64,000 bases of DNA from Formosa sp. Hel1_31_208. Lineage in GTDB: Bacteria > Bacteroidota > Bacteroidia > Flavobacteriales > Flavobacteriaceae. This document shows, one piece after another, positions 9,213 to 18,503 of the stretch. Each line of letters starts with the position of its first letter. Positions within the stretch are counted from its first letter, which is position 1. Both the position numbers and the translations under genes were made by a program. The notes under the pieces were generated by a model. It saw only the letters and a list, made by a program, of their open reading frames with translations, was not told where the DNA came from and made no database searches. The stretch lies in NCBI RefSeq assembly GCF_900104785.1, contig NZ_LT629733.1:962501-1026500 (forward strand), read 5' to 3'.

Positions 9213-10358
9213 ATGATTTTAAAAGACTCATATTTAAAAACGCGACAACGATTTATTTCTATTTGTAAATCTTTGAAAATAGAAGATTACTCAGTGCAAC
9301 CTCAACCCTTTGTGTCTCCACCAAAATGGCATTTGGCGCATAGCACTTGGTTTTTTGAACAGTTTGTGCTTTGTCAATTTAAGAAGAATTACGTCGTTTA
9401 TGATGACGATTTCGCCTATTTATTTAACAGTTATTACAATAATGCAGGCAAACGAATTTTACGACTAAACAGAGGTTTGATGACTCGCCCAACAGTAGAT
9501 GAAGTCTATGACTATCGCAAGTATGTTGATGAGCAGATGATTAGTTTTTTTACTGAAAACCCATCGAAAAAAGCTCAGGAAATTATCGAATTGGGAATTC
9601 AACATGAGCAGCAACATCAAGAATTATTCTATTATGATATCAAGTATATTTTAGGAAATCAACCAACCTTTCCTATTATTGAAAACGCCATTAGTTTAGC
9701 TGAAATTGAACAGTCTTCAAAATGGATTAAGATTTCAGAAGGGATTTATAGTATTGGACACGATGGCGATTCGTTTTGTTATGATAATGAATTAGGAAAA
9801 CATAAGGTGTTCTTGCATGAGTTTGAAATTTCTGATCTACTGGTAACTAACGAAGATTATATAAAATTCATGGAAGCTGGAGGTTATGAAGATTTCAATT
9901 TATGGCATGCCGAAGGTTGGGATTTTATTCAGAAACATAAAATAAATGCTCCACAATATTGGCATCATGTCGAAGGCAAATGGTATCATTATACCTTACA
10001 TGGCTTTAGAGAAGTAAACCCTAAAGCACCTGTCAATCATGTTAGTTTTTACGAAGCATATGCCTATGCTGAATGGAAAAACCAGCGCTTACCAACAGAG
10101 TTTGAATGGGAAGTAGCTTCAAAATATTTTAACTATGGGCAATTGTGGGAATGGACCAATAGTGCGTATTTACCATATCCTAATTATTCGAAGGCGGCAG
10201 GTGCTTTAGGCGAATATAATGGCAAATTTATGATTAATCAAATGGTGCTTCGAGGGGCATCTATAGCTACTGTTGACTATCATAGCAGATCGACTTACCG
10301 TAATTTTTTTCACCCTGAAATGCGCTGGCAATTTTCAGGAATAAGACTCGTAAAATAA
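9213..10358 (+). CDS. egtB: ergothioneine biosynthesis sulfoxide synthase EgtB
   Basis: A non-haem iron enzyme that joins a thiol substrate to hercynine (trimethylhistidine) with O2. The N-terminal DinB-like part carries the iron ligands: H43 in HLAHSTWFF, and H131 and H135 in HEQQH. The C-terminal half is an FGE-sulfatase fold with VNHVSFYEAYAYAEW, RLPTEFEWE and the closing FSGIRLVK. At 381 aa it is shorter than mycobacterial EgtB. No egtC (gamma-glutamyl hydrolase) lies beside it, which suggests the cysteine-using type rather than the gamma-glutamylcysteine type. It is one base from egtD, so the two are cotranscribed. Confidence 0.88.
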   Translation: MILKDSYLKTRQRFISICKSLKIEDYSVQPQPFVSPPKWHLAHSTWFFEQFVLCQFKKNYVVYDDDFAYLFNSYYNNAGKRILRLNRGLMTRPTVDEVYDYRKYVDEQMISFFTENPSKKAQEIIELGIQHEQQHQELFYYDIKYILGNQPTFPIIENAISLAEIEQSSKWIKISEGIYSIGHDGDSFCYDNELGKHKVFLHEFEISDLLVTNEDYIKFMEAGGYEDFNLWHAEGWDFIQKHKINAPQYWHHVEGKWYHYTLHGFREVNPKAPVNHVSFYEAYAYAEWKNQRLPTEFEWEVASKYFNYGQLWEWTNSAYLPYPNYSKAAGALGEYNGKFMINQMVLRGASIATVDYHSRSTYRNFFHPEMRWQFSGIRLVK

Positions 10359-10359
10359 C

Positions 10360-11304
10360 ATGAATCATACATTTGCAAATGATGTTTTAGAAGGCCTATC
10401 GGCTGAGAATAAACAGTTGTCTTCAAAATATTTTTATGACGATAATGGGAGCCGCATATTTCAAGAAATTATGAATATGCCAGAATACTATTTAACAAAT
10501 GCCGAGTTTGAAATTCTCTCGTTACAATCAAAACAGATTTATAAAGCGCTTCAATTTAACACACCGTTTAATATTGTCGAGTTAGGTGCAGGAGATGGTT
10601 TTAAAACCTATAAATTATTAGAGTTTTTAATTCGTAATAAGGTCGATTTTAATTATGTACCCATCGATATTTCTCAGGAAGCTATGGACATATTGACCAA
10701 GCGGCTAAATGAACGACTTCCTAGTTTGAATGTTAAACCTAAAGTTGGTGATTACTTTGAGATATTAAAACAAAATAAGCAAAGTGATTATCCAAGTTTA
10801 CTCTTGTTTCTTGGTGGAAATATCGGCAATTATCAAGAAGAAAAAGCAATAGAATTATTAAACCTATTTCATGACAATATGAAGCTTGGCGATAAGCTGC
10901 TCACAGGTTTTGATATAAAGAAGAATCCAATCATCATTCATAATGCCTATTCTGACAAATTTGGTATTACAAAACGATTTAATTTAAACCTCTTACTTAG
11001 AATCAATAAGGAACTAAATGCGAATTTTAAATTGGATGATTTTGATTTTTATTGTCATTATAATCCAATTACAGGGGATGTTAAAAGTTATTTGGTGAGT
11101 TTGCGTCAGCAAACTGTAGAAATTAAAGCATTACGTAAATGTATTCACTTTGATTATAATGAATTGATATGGACAGAGCTGTCAAAGAAATACAGTCTTG
11201 ACGACATTCAAAATATGGCAGAAGCTTCAAATTTTAATCTGGTTACAAATTTTTTAGATTGTAAACACTACTTCACAGATAGTCTGTGGGAAAAATTAGT
11301 CTAA
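10360..11304 (+). CDS. egtD: L-histidine N-alpha-methyltransferase EgtD
   Basis: SAM-dependent enzyme that trimethylates the alpha-amino group of histidine to hercynine, the first ergothioneine step. 314 aa, normal length. Motifs are YFYDDNGSRIFQEI and MPEYYLTNAEFEIL at the N-terminus (histidine-binding region), then the SAM loop ELGAGDGFKT and FLGGNIGNY. It directly follows egtB in the order seen in many compact ergothioneine loci. A gene for the C-S lyase (EgtE) is not in the window, so the last step must be encoded elsewhere. Confidence 0.9.
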   Translation: MNHTFANDVLEGLSAENKQLSSKYFYDDNGSRIFQEIMNMPEYYLTNAEFEILSLQSKQIYKALQFNTPFNIVELGAGDGFKTYKLLEFLIRNKVDFNYVPIDISQEAMDILTKRLNERLPSLNVKPKVGDYFEILKQNKQSDYPSLLLFLGGNIGNYQEEKAIELLNLFHDNMKLGDKLLTGFDIKKNPIIIHNAYSDKFGITKRFNLNLLLRINKELNANFKLDDFDFYCHYNPITGDVKSYLVSLRQQTVEIKALRKCIHFDYNELIWTELSKKYSLDDIQNMAEASNFNLVTNFLDCKHYFTDSLWEKLV

Positions 11305-11337
11305 GAATTAATATCTTTATACATTGAATTTTTTGAA

Positions 11338-14300
11338 ATGAAAAATACCAACCGCTTCGTAGTCATTTTTATATTGAGTCTTTTTTGTAATGCTTGTGCA
11401 ACCTATCAACCGCAATATAAAAATGAGAATACGTCCGTATCATTTCCTAATAAAGAAATTCAACATTCGTTTTATTTAATTGGTGATGCCGGAAACTATG
11501 AAATCGGAGCGTCAGCCGAAGTTTTAAATGCGTTTAGAACAGAATTGAATGCCGCTTCTAAACATAGTACAGCTATATTTTTAGGTGATAATATTTATCC
11601 TATTGGCTTTCCAGATAAGGATCATAAAAATAGAGAATCAGCTGAAAGGTATATCAAAGCGCAAACGGATGTCGCTAAAGATTTTAAAGGGCGAACTGTG
11701 TTTATTCCGGGAAATCATGATTGGTATTCTGGTGTTAAAGGATTGAAACGGCAAGAAAAATTTGTAGAGAATGCCTTAGGAAAAAATACCTTTTTACCTG
11801 AAAATGGATGTCCATTAGAAAAGATAGACATATCCGAAGACATTGTGATGCTTATTTTAGATTCTGAATGGTATTTAACCAATTGGGATAATCACCCCAC
11901 TATCAATGATGATTGTGAAATTAAAACACGCGCTAAGTTTTTTGATGAGTTTGAAAGTGAGATAAAAAAAGCGCGAGGTAAAACAACTATCGTTGCCTTA
12001 CATCACCCAGTTTTCACCAACGGCTCTCATGGCGGACAATATTCGTTTGGTAGTCATATGAAACCAATTCCAGTTTTAGGAACCATAAAAAATATTATAC
12101 GAAAAACGGGCGGAGTTACAACAGTTGACACACAGAATAGTCTATATAATCAGTTTAGAGAACGTATTATCACGCTGTCACAAGAAAATGATAAAACGAT
12201 ATTCGTCTCAGGTCATGACCATAATTTGCAATACATTGTTCAAGATAATTTACCTCAAATTGTAAGCGGATCGGGTTCGAAAGTTTCAGCAACTAGAAAT
12301 GTTGGAGGTGGACAATTTTCATATGGAACAAATGGATTTGCCATACTTGATGTGTTTAAAGATGGTTCTTCATTTGTGCGTTTCATAAAGGCGCCTGAGA
12401 ATGAAACTGTATTTCAAACACCGGTAATATCTCCAGATAAAAAAGTCGCAAGTCGTAATTACGATGATAATGTAGTCAAACAAACTAAAGCTTCAATATA
12501 CTCTGAAGAAGAAACAACAAAAGGCAGTGCTTACAGAGTACTTTGGGGAGAGCGCTATCGTGAAGATTTTAGTAGAAAAGTAACTGCTCCAACGGTAAAT
12601 TTAGACACCTTGTTTGGCGGGCTAACTCCGATTCGAAAAGGTGGTGGACACCAATCGAAATCTGTTCGACTGGTGGATAAAGAAGGACGAGAATATGTCA
12701 TGAGAGCACTGCGAAAAAATGCCATACAATATTTACAAGCTGTGGCTTTTAAAGACCAATATATTGAAGGGCAATTTGATAATACCTATACTCAAGGGCT
12801 CCTGTTAGATGTCTTTACGGGTTCTCATCCTTATGCACCATTTACGATTGCAACCTTATCAGATGCTGTAGGGATATATCATACTAATCCTGTATTGTAT
12901 TATGTTCCTAAACAAAAAGCTTTAGGTGACTATAATAATGAGTTTGGTGACGGGTTATACATGATTGAAGAACGAGCGGGAGATGGTCATGGAGATAATG
13001 CTAGTTTTGGGTTTTCTAATGAGTTGATTAGTACTGACGATCTATTAAAAGAACTGCAAGAAGACGAAGATATAATACTTGACGAAGCAGCTTATGTTAG
13101 AGCACGTTTGTTTGATATGCTTATAGGTGATTGGGATCGTCATGAAGATCAATGGCGATGGGCAAAATTTGACAAAGACGGAAAGACGATGTATCGTCCT
13201 GTGCCAAGAGATCGCGACCAAGCCTTTTCAATTATGGCAGATGGGGCCTTGCTAGGTGTTGCATCAACCTTAATTCCATCATTGCGTTTAATGAAAAGTT
13301 ATGATGAAGAACTAAAAAGTCCAAAATGGTTTAATTTAGCACCTTACCCATTAGATATGGCTTTAATTAACGAGTCAAATCGGGAGGTTTGGAATATCCA
13401 AGTACAGCATATTGTTGACAACCTTACAGATGAGATTATTGATGAAGCATTTACTTATTTCCCTTCGGAAGTTAATCAGGAAACCATTGAAACTATTAAA
13501 CGAAAACTGCAAGGAAGACGCTCAAACCTTCAAAAGATATCTGATGATTACTACAATCATATTAATAGGTTTGGATTAATAAAAGGAACTGATAAAGATG
13601 ATTGGTTTGATATTCTGCGACTACCAAATGGGGAAACGAAAGTGACAGCTTATAGAATTAAAAAAGGTAAAAAAGCAGATGTTTTTCATGAACGCAGTTA
13701 TACGTGTGAAGACACAAAAGAAATCTGGATTTATGGTTTAGATGACGACGATGTATTTCATGTCTCTGGAGAAGGAAATAAACTTATTAAATTAAGATTA
13801 ATTGGTGGTCAAAATAAAGATGTCTATGACATTCAGAACGGTAAGAAAGTAAACATCTATGATTATAAATCAAAAGAAAGTGAGTTTTTAACAACTAAAG
13901 GTCATGTGAAGCTAACTGATGACTATGAAACCAATGTTTATGACTACAAAAAATTAAAAAATAGTAGTAATCAATTTATTCCAACCATTGGCGCTAATCC
14001 AGATGACGGACTTAAAATAGGATTCGCAAATACATATACTAATTATGGATTTGAACGTAATCCATTTACCTCGCAACATACGATTTCAGGAGCATATTAT
14101 TTCGCTACTCAAGGATTTGACCTTGGATATAAAGGTGAATTCGCCCATGTTATTGGACGTATGAATTTAGGTATTAGAGCTCATTTTACAAGTCCAAATT
14201 ATGCGATTAACTTTTTTGGTTTTGGAAATGAAACCCAAAATCCAGAAGCCGATGAGGCTGACGGATTAGATGTAGATTTAGATTATAATCGTGTTAAGTT

Positions 14301-15015
14301 GAGAAACTTAACATTTTCACCCTCTTTAATTTGGAGAGGTCGTCTAGGAGCGAGCTTTGAAGTTGGATTAATATATGAGTCTATAGAAGTTGAAGAAACA
14401 GAAGGACGATTCATCAATTTATTTATAGGAGAGAATTTAGATGTCAATGATGATTTTTACGGTATAGATGCTAAATATCAATATGAGAATTCTGATAATA
14501 AAGCATTTCCAACATTAGGAATGAGGGTCGCTTTACAGGCAGGTTATAAAAATAATGTTAGTTCGTCTAATGGGTTTGGTTATATCATTCCAGAACTAGG
14601 ATTTGATTATAAATTAGTATCAAGCGGACAGTTAGTTTTGGCAACTAAATTAAAAGGGCAATTTAATATTGGAGATGAGTTTGAATTTTATCAAGGCGCA
14701 AATCTTGGAGCAAATGAAGGGCTTCGAGGTTATAGAAATGAGCGGTTTACAGGAAAAAGTGCTTTTGTGCAAAGTACAGATTTGCGTTTAAATTTACGAA
14801 AAATAAAAACAGGTATTTTACCATTGCAAATTGGATTTTATGGTGGCGCCGATTATGGTCGAGTTTGGGTAGATGGTGAAGATTCTGACCGTTGGAATAA
14901 CTCCTTTGGTGGTGGAATTTTTGCCAATGCTGCAGATATGATTACCGCAAATATTTCTGCATTTAATAGCGATGACGGTATACGACTAGCCTTTAAATTA
15001 GGGTTTGGATTTTAG
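11338..15015 (+). CDS. large metallophosphoesterase lipoprotein with C-terminal outer-membrane beta-barrel
   Basis: 1225 aa. The N-terminus is a lipoprotein signal (LFCNACA, lipobox Cys at about 20). Residues 45-340 are a calcineurin-type phosphoesterase: GDAGN, GDNIYP, GNHDW, ALHHP and SGHDHN supply the metal ligands. Residues about 440-800 form a central domain with GDWDRHEDQW and PRDRDQAF, a pattern like metal-binding motifs of atypical kinases. Residues 880-1225 are alternating beta strands ending in Phe (KLGFGF), as in surface-antigen/Omp85 barrels. It is therefore probably an outer-membrane surface phosphatase. The substrate is unknown. It ends back to back with the convergent gene, with no base between the stop codons. 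Confidence 0.8.
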   Translation: MKNTNRFVVIFILSLFCNACATYQPQYKNENTSVSFPNKEIQHSFYLIGDAGNYEIGASAEVLNAFRTELNAASKHSTAIFLGDNIYPIGFPDKDHKNRESAERYIKAQTDVAKDFKGRTVFIPGNHDWYSGVKGLKRQEKFVENALGKNTFLPENGCPLEKIDISEDIVMLILDSEWYLTNWDNHPTINDDCEIKTRAKFFDEFESEIKKARGKTTIVALHHPVFTNGSHGGQYSFGSHMKPIPVLGTIKNIIRKTGGVTTVDTQNSLYNQFRERIITLSQENDKTIFVSGHDHNLQYIVQDNLPQIVSGSGSKVSATRNVGGGQFSYGTNGFAILDVFKDGSSFVRFIKAPENETVFQTPVISPDKKVASRNYDDNVVKQTKASIYSEEETTKGSAYRVLWGERYREDFSRKVTAPTVNLDTLFGGLTPIRKGGGHQSKSVRLVDKEGREYVMRALRKNAIQYLQAVAFKDQYIEGQFDNTYTQGLLLDVFTGSHPYAPFTIATLSDAVGIYHTNPVLYYVPKQKALGDYNNEFGDGLYMIEERAGDGHGDNASFGFSNELISTDDLLKELQEDEDIILDEAAYVRARLFDMLIGDWDRHEDQWRWAKFDKDGKTMYRPVPRDRDQAFSIMADGALLGVASTLIPSLRLMKSYDEELKSPKWFNLAPYPLDMALINESNREVWNIQVQHIVDNLTDEIIDEAFTYFPSEVNQETIETIKRKLQGRRSNLQKISDDYYNHINRFGLIKGTDKDDWFDILRLPNGETKVTAYRIKKGKKADVFHERSYTCEDTKEIWIYGLDDDDVFHVSGEGNKLIKLRLIGGQNKDVYDIQNGKKVNIYDYKSKESEFLTTKGHVKLTDDYETNVYDYKKLKNSSNQFIPTIGANPDDGLKIGFANTYTNYGFERNPFTSQHTISGAYYFATQGFDLGYKGEFAHVIGRMNLGIRAHFTSPNYAINFFGFGNETQNPEADEADGLDVDLDYNRVKLRNLTFSPSLIWRGRLGASFEVGLIYESIEVEETEGRFINLFIGENLDVNDDFYGIDAKYQYENSDNKAFPTLGMRVALQAGYKNNVSSSNGFGYIIPELGFDYKLVSSGQLVLATKLKGQFNIGDEFEFYQGANLGANEGLRGYRNERFTGKSAFVQSTDLRLNLRKIKTGILPLQIGFYGGADYGRVWVDGEDSDRWNNSFGGGIFANAADMITANISAFNSDDGIRLAFKLGFGF

Positions 15016-15825
15016 TTAATCTAAGGCAAAACGGTAAATATTTCCGCCTTCGTGTTTCGTTTTTTCATCCGTAATTAAGACTGTGTTTGAATTGATGAAA
15101 TTAATGCCTTCCTTTTGTGAATCATGATCAAATTTTATGGCGTCAATCGTTCCACTGAAAAAATCAGCACCTGTAAAGTTTGTTATTTTCCATAGTTTAT
15201 CATGATTTAATAACACTACAGTGTTACCGTCATCACTGATATCCGCAGAGGTCACTTTGGTGTGTTTACCCTTTAGTTTTACTTCTGAAATGTATACAGC
15301 CACATGATCTCCAATCACATTAGGAACCGTAATTAACTTACATTTTTTGTGATCTTTACTGAAGATATAAAAGTATCCATCGAAAAGAAAAAACGACTCA
15401 AAATCTTGCGACTTCATATCTTTAGGAAGCTGGAAACTGATAACCTGAGCATCAACAGAGTCTTTTGCTTCTGATGGATTCGTCACTTTGTAAATTGCGA
15501 AATTTTCTCGTTTTTTTGAATTGTTTCCAAAATCACCAATATAGATATTTCCGTAGGTGTCCGAAGTCAAGTCTTCCCAGTCAATATTTTGAACATTATC
15601 AATATCGATATCTTTTATAATATCGCCATGAACACTCAAGCCATAGAGATTATTCTTGTTGCCAGCGTCTTCAATAACCCATAATAATTCAGAATCCTTT
15701 ACTTTTTCTATGGCTGAGGTCTCTTTTAAACTTGAGGGTAAATCTGCAATAACCGTAAGTTTTCCCGTATCACAAGAACTGATCAGAAAAAATAGAATAA
15801 AAAGGGTGATGATATTTAAGTTCAT
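15016..15825 (-). CDS. putative lipoprotein, beta-propeller-like
   Basis: 269 aa from the ATG at 15825; an upstream TTG in the same frame is less likely because the signal peptide starts at the ATG. The lipobox is FLISSC. The rest has regular strand repeats (GNIYIGDFGNN, GYFYIFSKDH, NTVVLLNHDKLW, NTVLITDEK) resembling SdiA-regulated or NHL-type propellers that bind at the cell surface. No catalytic motif is recognised, and the function is unknown. Confidence 0.65.
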   Translation of the reverse strand: MNLNIITLFILFFLISSCDTGKLTVIADLPSSLKETSAIEKVKDSELLWVIEDAGNKNNLYGLSVHGDIIKDIDIDNVQNIDWEDLTSDTYGNIYIGDFGNNSKKRENFAIYKVTNPSEAKDSVDAQVISFQLPKDMKSQDFESFFLFDGYFYIFSKDHKKCKLITVPNVIGDHVAVYISEVKLKGKHTKVTSADISDDGNTVVLLNHDKLWKITNFTGADFFSGTIDAIKFDHDSQKEGINFINSNTVLITDEKTKHEGGNIYRFALD

Positions 15826-15948
15826 AGTCTCTAAATCTGACCTCAAGAAATGAGTTTTTCTTCGGAAAATGAAATCTAAAGTCTTAAAGATTCTTTAAAA
15901 CATATTATGTTGTGATTACTCAACCAATATTTAATACTTTTATCATTC

Positions 15949-16659
15949 ATGACAGCACCACTTAATATAGGGCATCGCGGAGCTAAAGCTCATATAGCAG
16001 AAAATACCTTAGCATCTATTAAAAGAGCATTAGATTTAGGTGTTGATGGGGTAGAAATAGATGTGCATAAGTGTGCCTCGGGCGAATTAGTCGTCTTTCA
16101 TGATTTTACGCTTGACCGTATGACCAATGGCAGTGGAGAAATTGCGAAACATACATGGAGCCAACTGCAAAACCTTAAAATTGATGAGCAGTTTTCAATA
16201 CCATCACTCACTCAGGTTTTAGATCTTATTAATAAGAAATGTCTGCTCAATATTGAACTTAAAGGAAAGGATACAGCTACGGAAACTTGCCGATTAATAG
16301 CAGACTATGTTAGACGTAAAGACTGGCATGAAAATCAGTTTTTAATCTCCAGCTTTCAACATCAGGAATTAGAACAGGTATGTCAACTGAATACAAACTT
16401 ACGCTTGGGAGTCTTAACGAAAGCCAGTGTTACTGATGCCTTAGTTGTTGCAAAAAGAGTTAATGCTTATGCCATACATCCAAATGTTGCGTTGCTCTCA
16501 AAAGCAAATGTAAAACTTGCAAAAGAAAAAGGTTATAAAGTTATTACATGGACTGTTAATGACGATGAAACCATTGAACGTATGCGACTTTATGGTGTTG
16601 ATGGGATTATTTCTGATTATCCCGATAAACTAAAAGGGATTAATATATTTACTAAATGA
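15949..16659 (+). CDS. glycerophosphodiester phosphodiesterase
   Basis: Hydrolyses glycerophosphodiesters to glycerol-3-phosphate and an alcohol. 236 aa, single GDPD domain. Motifs are GHRGAKAHIAENT (catalytic His and Arg), GVEIDVH (metal Glu and Asp), VVFHD (second catalytic His), LNIELKG and ITWTVND at the end. No signal peptide is seen, so it is cytosolic, like UgpQ. Its stop overlaps the next start in an ATGA junction, marking the first gene of a tight operon. Confidence 0.92.
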   Translation: MTAPLNIGHRGAKAHIAENTLASIKRALDLGVDGVEIDVHKCASGELVVFHDFTLDRMTNGSGEIAKHTWSQLQNLKIDEQFSIPSLTQVLDLINKKCLLNIELKGKDTATETCRLIADYVRRKDWHENQFLISSFQHQELEQVCQLNTNLRLGVLTKASVTDALVVAKRVNAYAIHPNVALLSKANVKLAKEKGYKVITWTVNDDETIERMRLYGVDGIISDYPDKLKGINIFTK

Positions 16660-17873
16660 GTAATTACGATGTTATCATAGTAGGAGGTGGAGCTGCAGGT
16701 TTTTTTGCGGCTATTAATATCGCAGAACAGAATTCGCATCTGAAAGTTGCTATTCTCGAGCGAGGAAATAGTGGGCTCCAAAAAGTAAAAATATCAGGAG
16801 GTGGACGATGCAACGTCACGCATGCAGAATTTATTCCTTCAGAATTAGTGCGCAACTATCCTAGAGGTGAAAAGGAATTGTTAGGACCATTTCATCAATT
16901 CATGACAGGAGATACGATTGAGTGGTTTGAAAACAAAGGGATTGCCTTAAAAATTGAAGAGGATGGCAGAATGTTTCCTGTCTCTGATAGCTCGCAAACC
17001 ATTATCGATTGCTTTTTAAATGAAGCCCAGAAATATAAGGTTGAGGTATTATATAATCATTCGGTAAAATCTATTAAGCATGTAAATGATATGTGGCAAC
17101 TAGATACGAATCAAGGTGGATTTGCATCTGAGAAATTATTAATCGCTACAGGTAGTAACCCAAAAATCTGGAGACTTATTGAAAGTTTAGGGCATACCAT
17201 ATCGAAGGCAGTACCATCGCTTTTTACTTTTGATATACAAGATGAACGCATAAAAGATATTCCAGGTGTTGTTGCTTTAGATGTTGATGTTAAAGTGGTT
17301 GATTCAGATTTGTGGAGCGAAGGACCACTTCTCATTACTCATGTAGGAATGAGTGCGCCAGCAATATTAAAATTGTCAGCTTTTGGTGCAATAGAATTGG
17401 CAAAACGTGATTACAACTTTGACATTGAGATTAACTTTGTAAAACAATCTTATGAAGAGTGTATAGAACAACTGAAACAACTCAAGCATAATTTGGCCAA
17501 GAAGACCGTTTTAAAGTCGGCTCAATTTGAACTGCCTAAACGCCTTTGGCGAAAGTTAGTATTAGCCTCAAACATGACCAACGAAACACGTTGGGCCGAT
17601 TTGAGTAAATCACAAACAGAACAGTTAGCTTCACAGCTTACCAAAGCCGTTTTTAAAGTGACCGGTAAAAGCACATTTAAAGAGGAATTTGTAACGGCTG
17701 GAGGCATTGACCTTAAGGAGGTTAATTTTAAAACCTTCGAAAGTAAATTGCATAAGAACCTGTATTTTGCAGGAGAAATTTTAAATATTGACGCTATCAC
17801 CGGAGGGTTTAACTTTCAGAATGCTTGGTCTGGAGCATATATTGCCGCAAAAGCCATAACATTAAGCTCATGA
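16656..17873 (+). CDS. BaiN/HI0933-like FAD-dependent oxidoreductase
   Basis: A flavoprotein of the NAD(P)/FAD-dependent BaiN family, 405 aa. The Rossmann motif VIIVGGGAAGFFAAI stands at the N-terminus, KISGGGRCNVTHA is the family signature, LLIATGS is the second nucleotide motif and CGE-like FAGEILNIDAITGGFNFQNAWSG closes the FAD site. Substrate not known; members have been linked to bile-acid reduction in gut bacteria but most are uncharacterised. It overlaps by 4 bases with the genes on both sides. Confidence 0.88.
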   Translation: MSNYDVIIVGGGAAGFFAAINIAEQNSHLKVAILERGNSGLQKVKISGGGRCNVTHAEFIPSELVRNYPRGEKELLGPFHQFMTGDTIEWFENKGIALKIEEDGRMFPVSDSSQTIIDCFLNEAQKYKVEVLYNHSVKSIKHVNDMWQLDTNQGGFASEKLLIATGSNPKIWRLIESLGHTISKAVPSLFTFDIQDERIKDIPGVVALDVDVKVVDSDLWSEGPLLITHVGMSAPAILKLSAFGAIELAKRDYNFDIEINFVKQSYEECIEQLKQLKHNLAKKTVLKSAQFELPKRLWRKLVLASNMTNETRWADLSKSQTEQLASQLTKAVFKVTGKSTFKEEFVTAGGIDLKEVNFKTFESKLHKNLYFAGEILNIDAITGGFNFQNAWSGAYIAAKAITLSS

Positions 17874-18418
17874 AAACAGTTATTGTATTGCTTAGAGGTA
17901 TAAATGTTGGAGGTCATAAAAAAATCCCTATGGCAGAATTAAGAGACCTATTGGCTTTAGAAGGTTATCAAAATGTTAGAACCTATATTCAAAGTGGTAA
18001 TGTTGTATTAGAATCGGCTGAAGACAGTCTTACGGTCATTGAAGATACCGTTCAGAAAGCCATTCATTCAAAATTTGGATTTGACGTGCCAGTGATTGCT
18101 AAAACCAGTAAAGCGTTACAATTAATTTTTGATGCCTGTCCATTTTCTGAAGAGAAGAAAATCAAAAGCTATTTTACTTTGTTGCAGTCTACTCCTAAAA
18201 AGCAAGACGTGATAGAGGCAACTAAAAAACAGTATGATGGCGAAGAATATGTAATTCTTAATAATTGTATTTATTATTACTGCGAAAAGGGATATGGCCA
18301 AGCTAAATTCAATATGAGTTTATTTGAGAGAAAACTTAATACCCAAGCAACTTCAAGAAACTATAAAACTATGCTAAAATTGTTGGCAATGTCTGATGAA
18401 AATGAAAAAGACCATTAG
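17870..18418 (+). CDS. DUF1697 family protein
   Basis: 182 aa from the ATG at 17870, which overlaps the stop of the flavoprotein gene (ATGA). The front shows the family signature VLLRGINVGGHKKIPMAELRDLL, then YIQSGNVVLES. DUF1697 proteins have no established function. Tight coupling suggests joint expression with the BaiN-like protein. Confidence 0.85.
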   Translation: MKTVIVLLRGINVGGHKKIPMAELRDLLALEGYQNVRTYIQSGNVVLESAEDSLTVIEDTVQKAIHSKFGFDVPVIAKTSKALQLIFDACPFSEEKKIKSYFTLLQSTPKKQDVIEATKKQYDGEEYVILNNCIYYYCEKGYGQAKFNMSLFERKLNTQATSRNYKTMLKLLAMSDENEKDH

Positions 18419-18426
18419 ATATTTCC

Positions 18427-18434
18427 TATTTTTG
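18427..18434 (+). promoter_or_regulatory. -7 box for mvaD
   Basis: TATTTTTG matches TAnnTTTG and lies just after the DUF1697 stop, giving a leader of about 63 nt before the mvaD ATG. The -33 element is not clear. Confidence 0.45.
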
Positions 18435-18503
18435 CTGCGTTATATCAATTACTCAATACAAGACGTCTGTATCAAACGCTCTTTATGAGATGAATTATTA
18501 TTA

